NCBI RefSeq assembly: GCF_001039355.2
Contig: NW_019775733.1
Coordinates: 48,875-104,451 of the forward strand
Source: Lingula anatina
Lineage: Eukaryota > Brachiopoda > Lingulata > Lingulida > Lingulidae
Length of the DNA: 55,577 nucleotides
Direction of reading: 5' to 3'
The notes below the pieces were generated by a model, which had not been told where the DNA came from, did no database searches, and worked only from the letters and a program-made list of their open reading frames with translations. Of the stretch, positions 1-12,038 are shown in pieces (the stretch's first letter is position 1; each line of letters opens with the position of its first letter). A program made the position numbers and the translations under genes.

Positions 1-1512
1 TGTTGCTTCGTTTATGCATATTGAGGTGAGGTTTACTAAAACGCTTTTTGTCTACTAATAGATTGTTTTTATAATTTTTAAATGACGGGGATCGATTAAA
101 ACATAACTGTAGTGTATAGATTAAGTGCTGGATCTTCAGAATTCGAGAAATGGATTTTTATATGATTATTGTCCTTTAAAGAGAGGAAATTTTTTTGCCA
201 AAGACTGACCTGCTGGCTTAGGAAAAGTACATGTACGCACACACAAGTTAATCAAATTTGAAATCATGTGATAGTAGAGAATTTGACTTGGAAGAGAGTT
301 CTCTGACTGCTGAGAAACAGCTGTTGTAGCTAGGCTTAGAACTTCATCGGGTAGCATATAGACAGCGCTATGTATAACCATATATATATATTAAAAAAAT
401 TTAAAAAAACGTGTATGTCCTTTCTGTAAAGTGAGAGTGGATAAGCTACATTTAATATACAGCTGAGGTGCCACATTTATATACAATATACTTTAATTCA
501 GCCTCATTCATCAAGTATGACTGATGGAAAGGAAAAAAAAAACATAGACAAGATAGCACTCTGACTGGGCTACGTGTACTTATATACACATCTATTAAAA
601 ACCACTTCACAATAAGTTGCTATATACAGATCATTTAGTTTTCCCATGTATTACTAAGGGAGAGATGCAGCACTATTTCTTTATACACAGTAATAGAAAA
701 AAAAAAAAAAAACATCCCCAACTTTCGGCACATGAGTGATCACGTGGGATTTGTTAATATTTTTAACAAAGGACATAAAACCCAAACTCAATATAGAGGT
801 GCATTTCACGAGCCGAAATGTCACAAGTCTAAAAATAAATAAATAAATAAATAAATGAATAAGAAAAATAAAAATGAAAAAATTTGAAGTTGTATTCAAT
901 ATTTGAAAACATACATGCGAAAGTCCAGAACAAATCCACGTGTAATTTCTATCATGGTCTATTATAATGTACTGGTAAGAAAAATAATCGTATGTTCCGG
1001 AACACATAGATTTTATTTATTTATTTTTTTTTTTGTATTGGATTCCAAATACTGCTGTAGTGATTCAGCGGTTGTAAATTATAATTGACTAAGGACGTCT
1101 TAATGAATATTTTAATTTTAACTCAGGTGGCTTTGCATCATGGCTAAGGTAACGTGTGTTCCCATGAAAAATATGTCAGACAAGGTTATACTTGTCCAAG
1201 CACTTACTGCAATAAGTTATGTTGTCAGCTGAATCATCTGTAGTGTGAAGCTTGACATTTATGACATAATTCTTTGCACCGCGCATAAACAAAGTTCATT
1301 TAATGCTTCTTTGTCTGTCGGTATACCGCAATTTTCTTTATATGATATTCAGTGACCGACATACTAAAAGCGCACATAAAAATTCATCGCTCTATACAGA
1401 AGATTATCATTTTTTTAAACGTTATGAATGTAGGACATAGATTTAAAAAAACAAAACCAGTGCTGTTCGAATTTTCAAAGTGAGTAAAACATTACCGTAG
1501 CTGAAAGTGTTC
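1..1512. repeat. Gene-free, with a diverged copy of dispersed repeat R1 (about 1090-1500)
   Basis: No convincing coding exon is visible. From about 1090 to 1500 the sequence is a diverged relative of the R1 repeat seen at 30380-31460: both contain the string gcatcatggct, a block ctctatacagaag and a block ttttcaaagtgagtaaaac in the same order. An (AAAT)n run lies at about 835-857. The open frames here cross poly-A/T or microsatellite sequence and look incidental. Confidence 0.45.
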
Positions 1513-2637
1513 TACACACACTGGACAAAAGAAGTGTCACCCCCTAACTCAGAGTAATAAAAGTAGGCAGATCTTGGGTACTTATAATGCCTGGTCTACT
1601 TATAATGTGACTAATGAGTATAAAACCGCTATACCATGGGATTGTATTGTTGGTCTTGTACATGTACAGCAAATGTTATTCCTGTCTTCCTCCAATATGG
1701 CAAGATACAGGCAATTATCTAACGGTTATAGGTGCAAGTTATTAACCTGAAGAGGCGGAATATAAGCAATGTCAGAATATCGATACAATTGAATTGTTCA
1801 GTCAGAACCGTGCAGAGGGTCTGATCTCGGTATAGAAACACTGGATCAAGAGACAAATTGCCTCTGATGGGTCGTCCAAGAAAAACTACTGGCCGTGAAG
1901 ACCGACGACTGATTTTGATGTCCAGGTTGTCAAAGTTCGACACTGGTTGTCAGTTGACAACACAGTGGAACAATTTCACACATAAGAATGTGTCTGTGAA
2001 AATTTGCTAGGCGTCGGTTACATGCTCAGAGAGTGTACAGCAGGGCAGCAAGACTGAAACCTCTTATATCGTTACAAAACAGGCAACGTAGAGTAAACTA
2101 GGGTCAACAGGATCTGGAACTGGACAGTTCATGACAATTGGTCCTATATTTTTTTTCTGATGAGTTTCGCTTTGGTCTGATCTCTGATGACAGACGGGTA
2201 CTATGCTGGCAAACTGCTGGTAAAGCATTTGAACCACATGCACTTAATTTTCGAACCCGGAGCAGCATATTCGTCATGGTGTGGGGCTGCATCAGCATCC
2301 ATGGCTTGGGCGAATTGATAATGGTTAATGGAAACATGAATCACTAGAAATATATCGATGTTTTGGAGTCAGGCTTGCTACCATCTATTACTAATATGTT
2401 TGGTGACAGGAATTATCCATTTGTTCACCAGGATGACAATGCTCCTTGTCACAGGCCCAGAGCAGTTGATGATTGGTTTGACCAACAGGACATTCGCAGG
2501 GTGATGTGGCCTGCCCAGAGTCCGGATGCAAACATAATAGAAAATGTGTGGAATGACATGTCAAAACTTTTGACAAATGCCCGTCTAACCAGCAGAGAAA
2601 CTCTGTTATATTCAGTGTTTCATGCTTGGGCCAGCAT
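1513..2637 (+). mobile_element. Tc1-like DNA transposon, 5' end and body, truncated at contig join
   Basis: A terminal sequence starting CACACACTGGACAAAAG directly after a TA dinucleotide marks the left end; the same terminal sequence after TA recurs at 7228. The element carries the decayed transposase described separately. The right end is missing because the sequence stops at the N at 2638. Tc1/mariner elements insert at TA, which fits. Confidence 0.7.
1697..2637 (+). pseudogene. Tc1-like transposase, decayed
   Basis: The frame opens with ATG (MARYRQLS) but soon meets stops and shifts; recognisable protein resumes at about 2138. The three catalytic positions of a Tc1 transposase are readable: Asp in FSDEFRF, Asp in HQDDNAPCH and Glu in SPDANIIENVW. 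Thirty-four residues separate the last two, the DD34E spacing of Tc1 transposases. The motif VMVWGCIS before the second Asp is also typical. A TAG stop at about 2345 separates two in-frame pieces. The N-terminal DNA-binding half is scrambled, so this copy cannot make active transposase. Family assignment is firm; exact breakpoints are approximate. Confidence 0.85.
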
Positions 2638-2638
2638 N
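2638..2638. other. Single N: probable contig join
   Basis: A lone ambiguous base sits inside the transposase reading frame, and the transposon does not continue recognisably after it. Three further single Ns occur in the window. I treat them as joins of unknown gap size. Confidence 0.6.
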
Positions 2639-3995
2639 TTGTGTGTCTTCACTTTACTCTGACTGACGAATATCATACGACAATTTGTACACAGAGTGCA
2701 TATACCAGTACATTAAATTTTACAATTACTAGTGGCTTTATTAAATTAAACAATTATACTGAATGAACTTGTAACATGACATTGCTTGATCACTTTAACT
2801 GAATCGTTTGCCATTCTATTAATGTAGAGACACAGAAATATATCAGAAACGAAAAGATGATATTCTAATATACTATTTGTAAAATAAAGAAAACCGATTC
2901 TTATAATTAGAATAATGTCTCTATTCTAAGTCCATCGGTTTATACAGTTAAAGACTCGCAATTTGGCCCCTTCTGCTTTCATGCACCTAATCTTAAGAAC
3001 TACCCTATAGAATGGATATAAACTATAGAAAATAAAAATGTAATATTAGTAAAATGTCTTTTAATCTAAAAAGAATAAGCAGGAAATGATATTAACCTGT
3101 TAAACTTAACCATTTTCTAGTAACTTTTCAACAAGGTTGTGTCAATTAAAAATTATATAATGTTTGTTATAACCATATACAATTTACGAGAAAAAAATCA
3201 TGTAGAGAACATTCGCCAGAACATATATAGTACCATGTTCAGTTCGAACCATGCTGTACAAAGAGCTGATAAAGTTACAGCCTTTTTTATTTTACCAAAA
3301 TATACCTATCATTAAAAATACCCATTTAAAAATTGCATTAAAATATATTTTATTATATTCTTACCTTGGTATTGTTGCCTATCCAATTTTTATGGAGGTA
3401 AACTAGCTTAGATGATCATTTTTGACATCTAAAATTGACGAAATAGTTCTTTATGGTTTGGATCGCTCTTAAATGTGTAATCTTGTCAATTGAATAATCA
3501 TTCTTTAAAGAACACTGACACTCAAAGTGGGTCAAGTCAGAGCTCAGCCGCTGGATACTTGTTTTGACATTGATGTAAATATAACACATGCAATTCCACA
3601 ATATGGAGTCGAAAAAATGCCGGAAGAATTCCATTTAGGAGACAAATTTCAAGTTGAGTTCTAAAAATTCAGAAGTTACATATTTTGGTTATCAATAAAA
3701 TATGTGCACTTGAAGGTTGATATTGGTTAACTGGATAGGAACCTGCGACATAATATTTGAAAAGCGGATTGAAAAATACATTCGGCTTAAAGAAGTATAT
3801 GTGTGGATGGGGTGTACTATATGACCAAGCCTATACCATATCCGTCGTCTATGCATTTACATGATCATTATTGATAGCGAGCTTTTCATGTACAGTTCAG
3901 TTATACCTAATGTGTAAAGTCGTTCTGGGTATTTTTGAAAAATTGTCAATAAATGTTAAACATTTCTTACCTGTAGACAAACATTGTCATTTTAG
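2639..3995. other. No gene seen
   Basis: AT-rich sequence with no recognisable exon, repeat end or RNA gene. It precedes the first visible exon of the receptor kinase and may be intron. Upstream ectodomain exons of that gene are expected but were not found here. Confidence 0.4.
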
Positions 3996-6960
3996 TCCGT
4001 CCAATTATTCCTGAAACCAATAGCAGTGAGAAACCATCTTTGACAATCTCAAAGGACATCGCTCTTGTATCTTGGACAGCCCCAAAGCAAGGTGAAGTAA
4101 CATCATATGGTATCAAGTACTGTATTAAGGATACCCTGATATGTGTGGAACATCGTGTAAATAACAGCAGCACTACATTTGCAGCAGTGCGTATTACAGA
4201 AGGGAAAGAATATATATTTACACTGATTGTCTACCAAGGAGATGATGTTGTGTATGAATCTGAACCCTTTGCTCAAGGTTGGTAACATATTCTACAGTAG
4301 GAGAAAATATACAGTATAACTCACATTCTTTGGGGTCTGTCAAATAATTCTAATTAGGCAAATGATTCTAATCTGTTACCTTCTTATTGATTCATCAATA
4401 AGTAATAAAGGGAAATAACGCGTTTCATAAAATCTGTTGAGATAAATGGTTACCATGGTTCTAAGGTAATAAGTGAAAAACAGCTTATTTAAACACCTAA
4501 TATTTATGATTGTCCGTTAACATATTACGCATGTTAAGAAAGTGGCGTCGGTAGCGTCTTTCAGTGCATATTGTTTTCATATATAAATATCTTCAATTAA
4601 CCTTTGTCACCAATCATTTAAGAAACCAGGCACGATGGAAGCCACGCTTATGAAGTAAACGTAGCAGCCATTGTTGGGGGTCTTGGTGGTGGAATTTTGC
4701 TCCTTGTCGGAATGGGGATTTCATTCATCGTTCGAAGAAAACTGTTTACATGCACGGGTAAGTTATCACGGGTGCATGTGAATATCAAATAATTAGCCAA
4801 AGAGTGCTCTGATACATGGCTAAACGTGTCCCGTTATATCAGCTATTAGTATACCTTCAAATAATAAAGATCATGTAAAAAATTGAAAACATTGAATGAC
4901 TCGCTTTTCAGATTGGTCAGGAACTAAGGCAGAGATGGGGAGCGGTGCAAGGGATGTCATCAACATGAATCAGGTTATAACTGTGCTTGTAAATGTGCTT
5001 GCCTGTGCTTGTGTTTAAGTGAGTTTTGTATGTTACATTAGTGTTATTAGTTTCATCTTATTTAACTGCTGCTGGACATTTTCCTTACATTTGTTACGTA
5101 AATATTTGCATTTAGACGTGAAAGACAATCATGACTGTCAATGAGGTAAGTAATTTGTTCCAAATATTGGATATTTTATATACATATTGGCTTAATAAGC
5201 CTTAACTTATCTTTTATTATATAACCATATCTTATGTTATATATATTGTTTCAATCTTTGTTTGGTTTACTTAGGTAGAACAAGCAAGCCAGAGGGTATA
5301 TGAAAGTCCAATACGAAGTGAAAAGGAATCCTCGGTGTACACCGAATTAAATGCTTCTGCCACCACAGTGGGTTACAATTTTCTATTTTACATAGCACAG
5401 GCCAAATGAATGCCTTAACCCTATGACACGGGGATACGTTTTTTTAAATTACTTATTATATTTAGTGCAATTCTTTTAGTTCATGCTTTCATTCAATGCA
5501 TCTGCCAAAAAATCCAATAGAATTCTCACTTTCCACATTTTTCTTTAATTCCAATCAATTTCAGATTGTTTAGGATATTTGTTACCATATTTAGTCTCTG
5601 ACTTAAAATGCTTTGTAGAGTAAGTTACTCTTGAATAGTACATCCATGATATACAAGAATTATGCTTGGTTATGAATGACAACGGGATTACAACGGGGTA
5701 ACATTTTAAAGGCCAAACATGGCGATTGCAGAAAAGTATCATCAGTAATGCAATGGCTTTGTAAAGAAAAATAAATCAATTACATTGATGAATTTCAAAA
5801 CATAAAAATAATATTAATGATGTGATGTTTTATTTTTACACAAAGGATGCACCAGTGTATGCTATAGTTAAGGAAAGAAATGTGGAAGTTCTGAGACAAA
5901 ACATCAAGATTCTAGAGAAGATAGGGAGTGGGGCATACGGGCAAGTTTACAAAGGAAGTGTATTGCAGCTCAATAGAAACCAAGGATGGACAACAGTGGC
6001 TATTAAAACTATAAAAGGTAAAAATACGGCATGGCCTTGGAAAATAACAAAAATGAATTTTGGTTACCTCAATTAATAAACACAGTTTTGTTAATTATGA
6101 CACGGCTTTAGTAATATGTTTATTCATATTAGTATAACATCCTTATATATGTGTACTCTATGAACTATTTTGACTCTTTGCTTCCAGATGTAGAAAATGC
6201 AGCTGCGGCCAAGGACTTACTGGACGAGTTAAACGTTATGGTAGAGCTCAGCCCTCACCCAAATGTGGTTAGTCTACTAGGGTCCTGCACGGGTGATAAT
6301 GGTAATATTCAGCTGAGTTTTGTGTTTCCTTTAAATGTCTCAGATTCTCTTTTTCTAAAAACACAGAAAAAATTAATGTCAGGTCAATAATAATTTCTAT
6401 TATCTTTAATAAACCGATGAGAGACATGCACCCAGCATAGGCTTTCTGTGTTCCACAGCTGTCCCGCCGTGCTGTTTCATGGCCTTTCAGCGTCCGTGAT
6501 CCCATCACCCAATAACAGTATACCACCGAAAATGTAATGAAACATGTAAAGAATTCAACTAGCATGTAATTTGCATGCATGAAATACTACAAAACTTAAG
6601 TTCTCACTTTAAACGAATTATTTGCATAATCTAGTTGTTTTGTTGCTGTATTAGGCGAGTTTTTCGAGTCTGTACATGAATCACTCAGCATGAGTGTGAA
6701 TTCTTTAATAATACGCACACTTGCTATGGCATTAACACAGGTTATTTATATTGCAGTATTTTTACATTATAGGTGTACCTATTATTATCATGGAATATCT
6801 TCCAAACGGCAATCTACAAGATCTTTTGAGAAATGATCGATCAAAGCAAAAAATGGTATATGGGAATTTGCATGGTGTCAGCTCTTCCTTAACGTCACGT
6901 GATTTGATGAAGTTCGCCTTAGACATTGCCAATGGAATGATGTTTCTTTCCTCAATGTCT
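3996..6960 (+). CDS. Receptor tyrosine kinase, seven exons (FN3, membrane helix, kinase N-lobe); partial
   Basis: Seven exons with compatible phases: 3996-4277, 4623-4757, 4912-4973, 5275-5367, 5846-6017, 6188-6301, 6773-6960. Exon 1 encodes an FN3-like domain (VSWTAP, EYIFTLIVY). Exon 2 gives a short stalk and one membrane helix (AAIVGGLGGGILLLVGMG) followed by RRK. Exons 3-4 are a juxtamembrane segment with tyrosines in QRVYES and SSVYTEL. Exon 5 has the glycine loop GSGAYGQV and the VAIK lysine. Exon 6 covers helix C (LLDELNVMVELSPHPNVV). Exon 7 holds the hinge (IIIMEYLPNGNLQDLL) and helix E. All junctions are AG/GT; the donor at 4973 is weak. The product should sit in the plasma membrane and signal by tyrosine phosphorylation. 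The HRDLAARN and DFG exons and upstream ectodomain are absent. The subfamily is unclear; the N-lobe resembles the FGFR/RET-like group. Confidence 0.88.
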
Positions 6961-7227
6961 GTGAGTTTTACTTCCAGTGTTGTGTACCGTTTTTGTCTAA
7001 ATTTGCTCATTTTTAACACACACTGCTGTATTTCAATTAAATTAATTGAGTTAGGTGGTTTAAAGGGCTTTTGAGGAGGAATTTTACTGGTGGAATAAGC
7101 GGTGTGATTCATTCAGTTTTAGTGAAGTCTCCATTTCAAATGAAACTGCCGTTCCACATAGATCCCCCCGAATATGCGGTGACTCTTGCAGAATGCAATC
7201 ACATTTACATATTAACCATGACATACA

Positions 7228-7430
7228 CACACTGGACAAAAGAAGTGTCACCCCTAATGAGCCAATACTACCTGTATGGGGGAGATAAATGACTGTGGAA
7301 TGATATGCTCCTGGTATCATTTTATTAACATCAAATTTCACAAAAAATCACAAAATAAGAACAAAATATACAGTCTACCAAAATATGCAGTTTCAAGTCC
7401 AAAATTAGTACTTAGTGGCATAGCCACGTG
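7228..7430 (-). mobile_element. End remnant of a Tc1-like transposon
   Basis: Starts right after a TA with the same terminal sequence CACACACTGGACAAAAG seen at 1513, but the interior differs. Read on the minus strand it looks like the 3' end of an element, with an AATAAA in the noncoding tail before the terminal repeat. The inner limit near 7430 is a guess. Confidence 0.55.
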
Positions 7431-7466
7431 AGTAGTATAAGAGGAGTTTTATAGGCCCCTTCCTTA

Positions 7467-7606
7467 GAGGTAAAAGTAAATGTATAGTGCTCAAAGAAGT
7501 GTGAAATGAGGTAAAAGTAAATGTATAGTGCTCAAAGAAGTGTGAAATGAGGTAAAAGTAAATGTATAGTGCTCAAAGAAGTGTGAAATGAGGTAAAAGT
7601 AAATGT
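7467..7606. repeat. 41-bp tandem repeat, about 3.4 units
   Basis: Three exact 41-base units start at 7467, 7508 and 7549, and a fourth partial unit starts at 7590 and runs into a poly-T tract. It lies between the Tc1 remnant and the Polinton polymerase gene. Polinton termini often carry such repeats, so it may be near the left end of that element, but the matching right end is missing. Confidence 0.85.
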
Positions 7607-7777
7607 TTTTTTTTTTTTTTGCAATCTTAGTAAGCTGCTATTTTAAGCCACCGACTGAGTCTAATAATAGTTATTTGAAAAGGAACAATAAACACCGCAG
7701 CCCCTATTTACGATATTTTATTTACTTCAAAAGGAAAAATAAACACCTCAGCACCTTGTATATCTTATTTACAGACA
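7607..7777. repeat. Poly-T tract and imperfect ~50-bp direct repeat downstream of the polymerase gene
   Basis: After a 15-base T run, two imperfect copies of a roughly 50-base block lie at about 7675-7725 and 7728-7772; both share the string aataaacacc and end in ttatttac. On the minus strand they give AATAAA-like signals just past the polymerase stop codon, so they could serve as its polyadenylation region. Confidence 0.5.
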
Positions 7778-10700
7778 CTAAATATCTAAAGGTGCAGTGG
7801 ACACACCGTCCTCTAACACCTTTCTTTTGCAATAGAAATAACTAAAGGCGTCTCTGTGTTGAAGGTACGAATACATAGTATTGTTAAATAAACGTATCCC
7901 TCTATTGACACCACTACCGCTTCGTCTATTTAAAAGTACATCTAAATACTTATTTTTATCTATGCTATTGCAATTCCTATTGACCCCTTTGCAGCTAAAT
8001 TTCGGGCCGGTATTTTCTCCGAAACAGTAATAGGTCTTACTGCAGAGACCGACGACACCGTCACCGACCCACTCCGCTTTGAACAACCCGGGCGTGCGTT
8101 TGTCAAATGCCTCGTGTTCAGGTGTATCAGTTCGTGGAAACCACATATGTTTCTCGGCTTCGTATTGTGCTCTCATGTGAGGTTTTATTACGTCTTCTAA
8201 GCTTTCTGCCGAGAAGGCGATGTACGCTGAATCCGTGTCCATTTCACAATACTGGAAATCGGACGGATCCACGAATTTTAGCATGAAGTCGTAATAAAAC
8301 TCCAGCATGCGCAGCTTGGCGTACTGATACACCATCACACCTATGTGTAGAGGAAGGTCCAATTTGATGATTTTTTTGTTTAGCTCGACCTCGTACGTGT
8401 TTTCGCAAATTTTATCTAAACGCCGAAAACGGTGACTGTTAACTTTTTGGGAGGCTTTTGTCTCGCCGCAATACTCGGTGTCGCGATGCCTTTCTTTGTT
8501 GGTCACCATTTTACCGTAGCCCGAGTTACCGATCAGCTTCATGGTGTCGGCAACGATGGCCTTGGTCTTGTCCCTGTCTCCCTCCCTGCGAGCGTCACTC
8601 ACGGCGTTTCCGAAATGCTCGAAACAGGCTTTTGGGGTGTACTCGACTACCTGGTGGATGCGCGTTACCCGGAGACCGTGACTTAGGTACCATTTTAAAA
8701 GAGGGATCGCCAAAACGACTTTTTCACCGAAAAAACTACCAATCAGCGAACGCCTTGGGACACTCATGATGTTATTTTCCTCGGCAAACTTTTTCATGTA
8801 AGGTCCGATGTCGCCGCGGGAAATGGTTGTGTTTTTGAAAATGGGTGGCATTTCGGAGAATTTTGGTCTAAGATCGGGCGGGACTTCTACGTCGCACTCA
8901 ACGAACCCAAACAGCTTATCATTGCGAATTGCGTCTAGGATCTCGCCGAACGTGAGCCGATACTTGTGCTCGGTGGGGAGCGTGTACTGCTTCACGAAAT
9001 GCTTTACTTCATCGCTTTCGCGTTGAAGTTTTTTCCACTCGCACTCCCACATTTCGACGAGGTCGTAGCCCCATTCCCGTATGTACTCGCTATTAATTTC
9101 TGTTTCGATGCGTAAAGATTCCATAGTGACCTTTTTCGTGTCGTTTATTTCTTTGTAGGTGCCATCTTTGTTTCGGTTTAAATGACACCGATGACCGTGA
9201 AAATAACACCCGTGGTACTGAAACACTGTCTGCGTATCTTGACAAAACCCATCCACCGGCAGCCGACGGCACCCGACGCGCTTTTCCGTACCGTTGAACT
9301 GATGCCGAATGTGTATATTGTTCGAATGAGCGACCCAGTCCAACCACATCGTGGCCACGCGACCTCGCGGGTGAGAATATTCGCGCGTATACTCGGACAC
9401 TTCGCGTCTGCGGATAAATGTACCCGTGGGCATGGGCTGCATCAAGCACCACAGATACAGGGCATTAGCATCATACCCGACGATCTTTTTGCACGGCTTG
9501 GGGTCTTTGGAAGTAGCCTCTCGAAGAAAGGTCTTATTCCTCTCGTGGTACCGATGAAAGATGATGCTGGGCCCGCCCACGATTGCATTTTTCAAAAGGT
9601 AATACAGATCGCTGTTTTTGTCGTCAAAAAGGGTAAAAAATGCATCCCCTACGTTTCGAAAGAGGTATTTCAACGTTAAACCCGGCACGCTGATGCCGTC
9701 CTTAAACATGTCGATACCCCTTACTTCGTAGAAGGCGAACATCTTTGCCACCACCTCCAACATCGGTTCAACGTCTTTGTTGTTGTACCAGATGAGGAAA
9801 TCGCGCATCGTCTGCATACCGTTTTCAACCCACGCGAGTTGGCACCGCGCGTAATCTTCCTCGCTTATATTACTTTGCTTTAACTTCGAGTAAAATGCTT
9901 CGTGGGGAGGGAGATTAGAGCATTCGAGTTTGTCCAAAGAGTCCATCCACTCGTACGGGAAGAACCCCTTGGACTCGGTACACTCGAACGCCTTCAGGAA
10001 CTGACTATAACTGCATCCAGGAGCCAAATAATTACAAATGTCTAAAATTTTTAGGCGTTCCGATTTTAACACCATGAAATTGTTGTTGCGTTTTACAACA
10101 AATTTCAATGTGCCCACCAACAACGGAAAAAGCAGCTTTTTCATGGCATTAAGATCGTAATGCCCACTATTGAAACCTAACACAGGCAATTCCATTAAAT
10201 ATTGACTAAATCTACTGCTAAGTTCTGATAAGTAATGTTTTTTTGTTAAGGTTTCTTCATCTTCTTCCACGACTTCACCTTCCTGTATCATTTTTTGAAT
10301 GTTTTGTTCAATTTTTTCGTTCAGTTTTTCAAAAATCCAGGCAAACTTGTTGGTTAGAAGTTTTTCAGCCGCACAGCTTATATTCTGCAATATTTCTAGG
10401 AACTGCTGCACGGCTAGCGCTGGATCGTCGTTGGATACGATGCATTCCGGCTGCGGCTCCTCCGTACGAGGTAGCAGACACTCGATATCGAACGTCGCCC
10501 GGTATCGATAGTACCTGTCCTCCTCAGGGACGTAAATGCCCTCGTCTTCGAGGAGGTTGAACACGGTAGGCTGGGGAGCGTACGCCTTGCCGGGAAATCG
10601 GTGCTCGACAAGGACGTCGCAGGTCCGTTCGTGGCGCTGAAGAGACCATTTGGTTTTGAACATTTTGCTGCACCTCGAACAACAAAACGAATGGCAGTAT

Positions 10701-10888
10701 TTGTCCACATCACCGATGTACGAAAAATGATTTTCGTACACGTTGAGCGACATGGTGTTGCTGTACTTGTCCGTCGAGCGACGGACGAGTTCCGCAAACA
10801 CGTCCCCATCTTCGTTTTGCTGCAGTTCGTACACGACGATGTTAACCTCAAAGACGGCTTCCACCTTGTGCAGTCGATGGAGCGCCAC
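7778..10888 (-). CDS. polB: Polinton protein-primed family B DNA polymerase (main ORF)
   Basis: An open frame of 1036 residues. Exonuclease motifs are visible near the N-terminus: FDIEC (ExoI), GFNSGHYDLNAMKKLL (ExoII) and NNKDVEPM (ExoIII). The polymerase motifs follow in order: YDANALYLWC (motif A), KLIGNSGYGKM (motif B) and EMDTDSAYIAF (motif C, with the DTDS metal ligands). The C-terminus has the conserved CKGVNRNCN block. The family uses a terminal protein rather than an RNA primer to copy linear element DNA. The Met at 10888 is only the first in this frame: homologous protein continues upstream in another frame, so the true start lies upstream and a frame break separates the parts. Transcription diverges from the BIR gene. 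Confidence 0.93.
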   Translation of the reverse strand: MALHRLHKVEAVFEVNIVVYELQQNEDGDVFAELVRRSTDKYSNTMSLNVYENHFSYIGDVDKYCHSFCCSRCSKMFKTKWSLQRHERTCDVLVEHRFPGKAYAPQPTVFNLLEDEGIYVPEEDRYYRYRATFDIECLLPRTEEPQPECIVSNDDPALAVQQFLEILQNISCAAEKLLTNKFAWIFEKLNEKIEQNIQKMIQEGEVVEEDEETLTKKHYLSELSSRFSQYLMELPVLGFNSGHYDLNAMKKLLFPLLVGTLKFVVKRNNNFMVLKSERLKILDICNYLAPGCSYSQFLKAFECTESKGFFPYEWMDSLDKLECSNLPPHEAFYSKLKQSNISEEDYARCQLAWVENGMQTMRDFLIWYNNKDVEPMLEVVAKMFAFYEVRGIDMFKDGISVPGLTLKYLFRNVGDAFFTLFDDKNSDLYYLLKNAIVGGPSIIFHRYHERNKTFLREATSKDPKPCKKIVGYDANALYLWCLMQPMPTGTFIRRREVSEYTREYSHPRGRVATMWLDWVAHSNNIHIRHQFNGTEKRVGCRRLPVDGFCQDTQTVFQYHGCYFHGHRCHLNRNKDGTYKEINDTKKVTMESLRIETEINSEYIREWGYDLVEMWECEWKKLQRESDEVKHFVKQYTLPTEHKYRLTFGEILDAIRNDKLFGFVECDVEVPPDLRPKFSEMPPIFKNTTISRGDIGPYMKKFAEENNIMSVPRRSLIGSFFGEKVVLAIPLLKWYLSHGLRVTRIHQVVEYTPKACFEHFGNAVSDARREGDRDKTKAIVADTMKLIGNSGYGKMVTNKERHRDTEYCGETKASQKVNSHRFRRLDKICENTYEVELNKKIIKLDLPLHIGVMVYQYAKLRMLEFYYDFMLKFVDPSDFQYCEMDTDSAYIAFSAESLEDVIKPHMRAQYEAEKHMWFPRTDTPEHEAFDKRTPGLFKAEWVGDGVVGLCSKTYYCFGENTGPKFSCKGVNRNCNSIDKNKYLDVLLNRRSGSGVNRGIRLFNNTMYSYLQHRDAFSYFYCKRKVLEDGVSTAPLDI

Positions 10889-11828
10889 GCCTTTGAAATT
10901 TTTGGGTTTTCGTCCGCTAGCGATGTACTCTTCGAACAGCTTTTTGGTCGCTTTTTCTGTGCAAGGCGAGGCACCGAAAGAGGCATAGATTGTCGCGGTA
11001 CCTTTTTCCTGTATGCTTGTTTTTTTGCAGAGCGACGAGACCTTTGTTGTTTATTACGAAGGAAGGCAGGTCGACTCCGCAACCGATGGGGTGGCCCTTC
11101 AGCTTCGTCACGTAAAAAGTGGCATTGGTGACCGTGTCTACCACCCATTTCGAATTAGGACGCTCCTGTTGAGCACATTCTAAGATATCTCTGGCGGAAA
11201 TGTTGTGGAAAAAATCGTCGAGATCCTGGCGGTGGCGGATCACAGCGGGCGCTTCTAAGAAGCAATGGTTGTTGCTGCTGGGGTGGTAGTAACTCAAATG
11301 CCCGGTCTCGTTATTTCTTAAGAAAAAACCGTACGACACGTTGATCTTGAACGCCGTGCGTTGATCTTCAAAGATCCGCTCCAGGTCGTCTCGAAGGGCG
11401 TCGGGTTGAAGGGCGGTCAATCTAATATTGTACCAGTCTTGGAGTTTGTTACCCCTTGAGGATCTGGTCCGTATGCTGTTCCAGTGACTGTCGTACGCCT
11501 CGGCGACTGACGGGTCGATGTCCGGGGGCAGAAGATCGTCGGGCATGGTGAGGTGGTCGGAAGAAAAGGTCGATCCCGAACCCCTTTGGACCCTCGGGAC
11601 TTTGACAGGTGGTTGATTAGAAGACTCTGCTTCCACGTCTTTGTTCGAACTCGCCGAGGATCCTGTGTGGATGCGTAGATGCCTAATCATATTGTCTCGA
11701 CGAGCAAAGGTCTTTCCGCATTCGGGGCATGCTACCTCTTTTTCCTTACTGTGCGTGAGCCGGTGTCATTTCAGGTGACTAGCCCAATTGAAAGATGCGC
11801 CACAAATTTCACATTTGTAGCGAACCAT
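10889..11828 (-). pseudogene. 5' part of the Polinton polymerase gene with C2H2 zinc fingers, frame-broken
   Basis: The ATG at 11828 opens a frame with two C2H2 zinc fingers (CEICGASF... and CPECGKTFARR...HLRIHTG). The first is cut by an in-frame TGA at about 11766-11768, between its His positions. The second finger and a conserved region continue to about 10917 (GLVALQKNKHTGKRYRDNL, then CLFRCLALH), where the frame ends. The polymerase ORF picks up in a different frame just downstream. So one nonsense and one frameshift separate the start from the polymerase body. Zinc-finger plus polymerase fusion proteins are common in animal Polinton copies. It could be silent in this copy, or the frameshift may be a sequence error. 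Confidence 0.75.
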
Positions 11829-12038
11829 GGTCGCCGATGATCTGAAACGAAAATTAAACGTAGACCGTTATGAGGACAGAAAAACGACACAGTGGTGTTT
11901 TGCATATGATTGGTTGACATAAGACGACACTTCAAGTTTGACTGGTTGTTTTCTGGAACAGATATTACCACCGTTTTTGATTGGCTAACGAAAAGAGTAT
12001 AAAAACAAACGTTACAAGTTTATTAGGCATTCGAAGCA
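11829..12038. promoter_or_regulatory. Divergent promoter between polymerase and BIR genes
   Basis: A 210-base gap separates two head-to-head genes. A TATA-like TATAAAAA lies at 11998-12005, 34 bases before the BIR ATG. ATTGG (inverted CCAAT) boxes occur at about 11909 and 11981, and another at 12517 before the next ORF. On the minus strand a pyrimidine tract ending in TTTCAG precedes the zinc-finger ATG, which could be a splice acceptor. Confidence 0.5.

Noticed and set aside
2150-2175. CTGATGAG string suggesting a hammerhead ribozyme core
   Set aside because: It is the codon context of the transposase SDEF motif and lacks the matching GAAA and stems.
5114-5150. Extra small exon of the receptor kinase between 4973 and 5275
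   Set aside because: It has a TTTAG acceptor and a GTAAGT donor but all three frames contain stops, and the flanking exons already join in phase.
7467-7606. CRISPR-like direct repeats
   Set aside because: The 41-base units are directly adjacent with no spacers, so this is an ordinary tandem repeat in a eukaryotic sequence.
8432-11131. Several plus- and minus-strand ORFs of 70-244 codons over the polymerase gene
   Set aside because: They overlap the polymerase frame, have no recognised motifs, and reflect the higher GC of the region.
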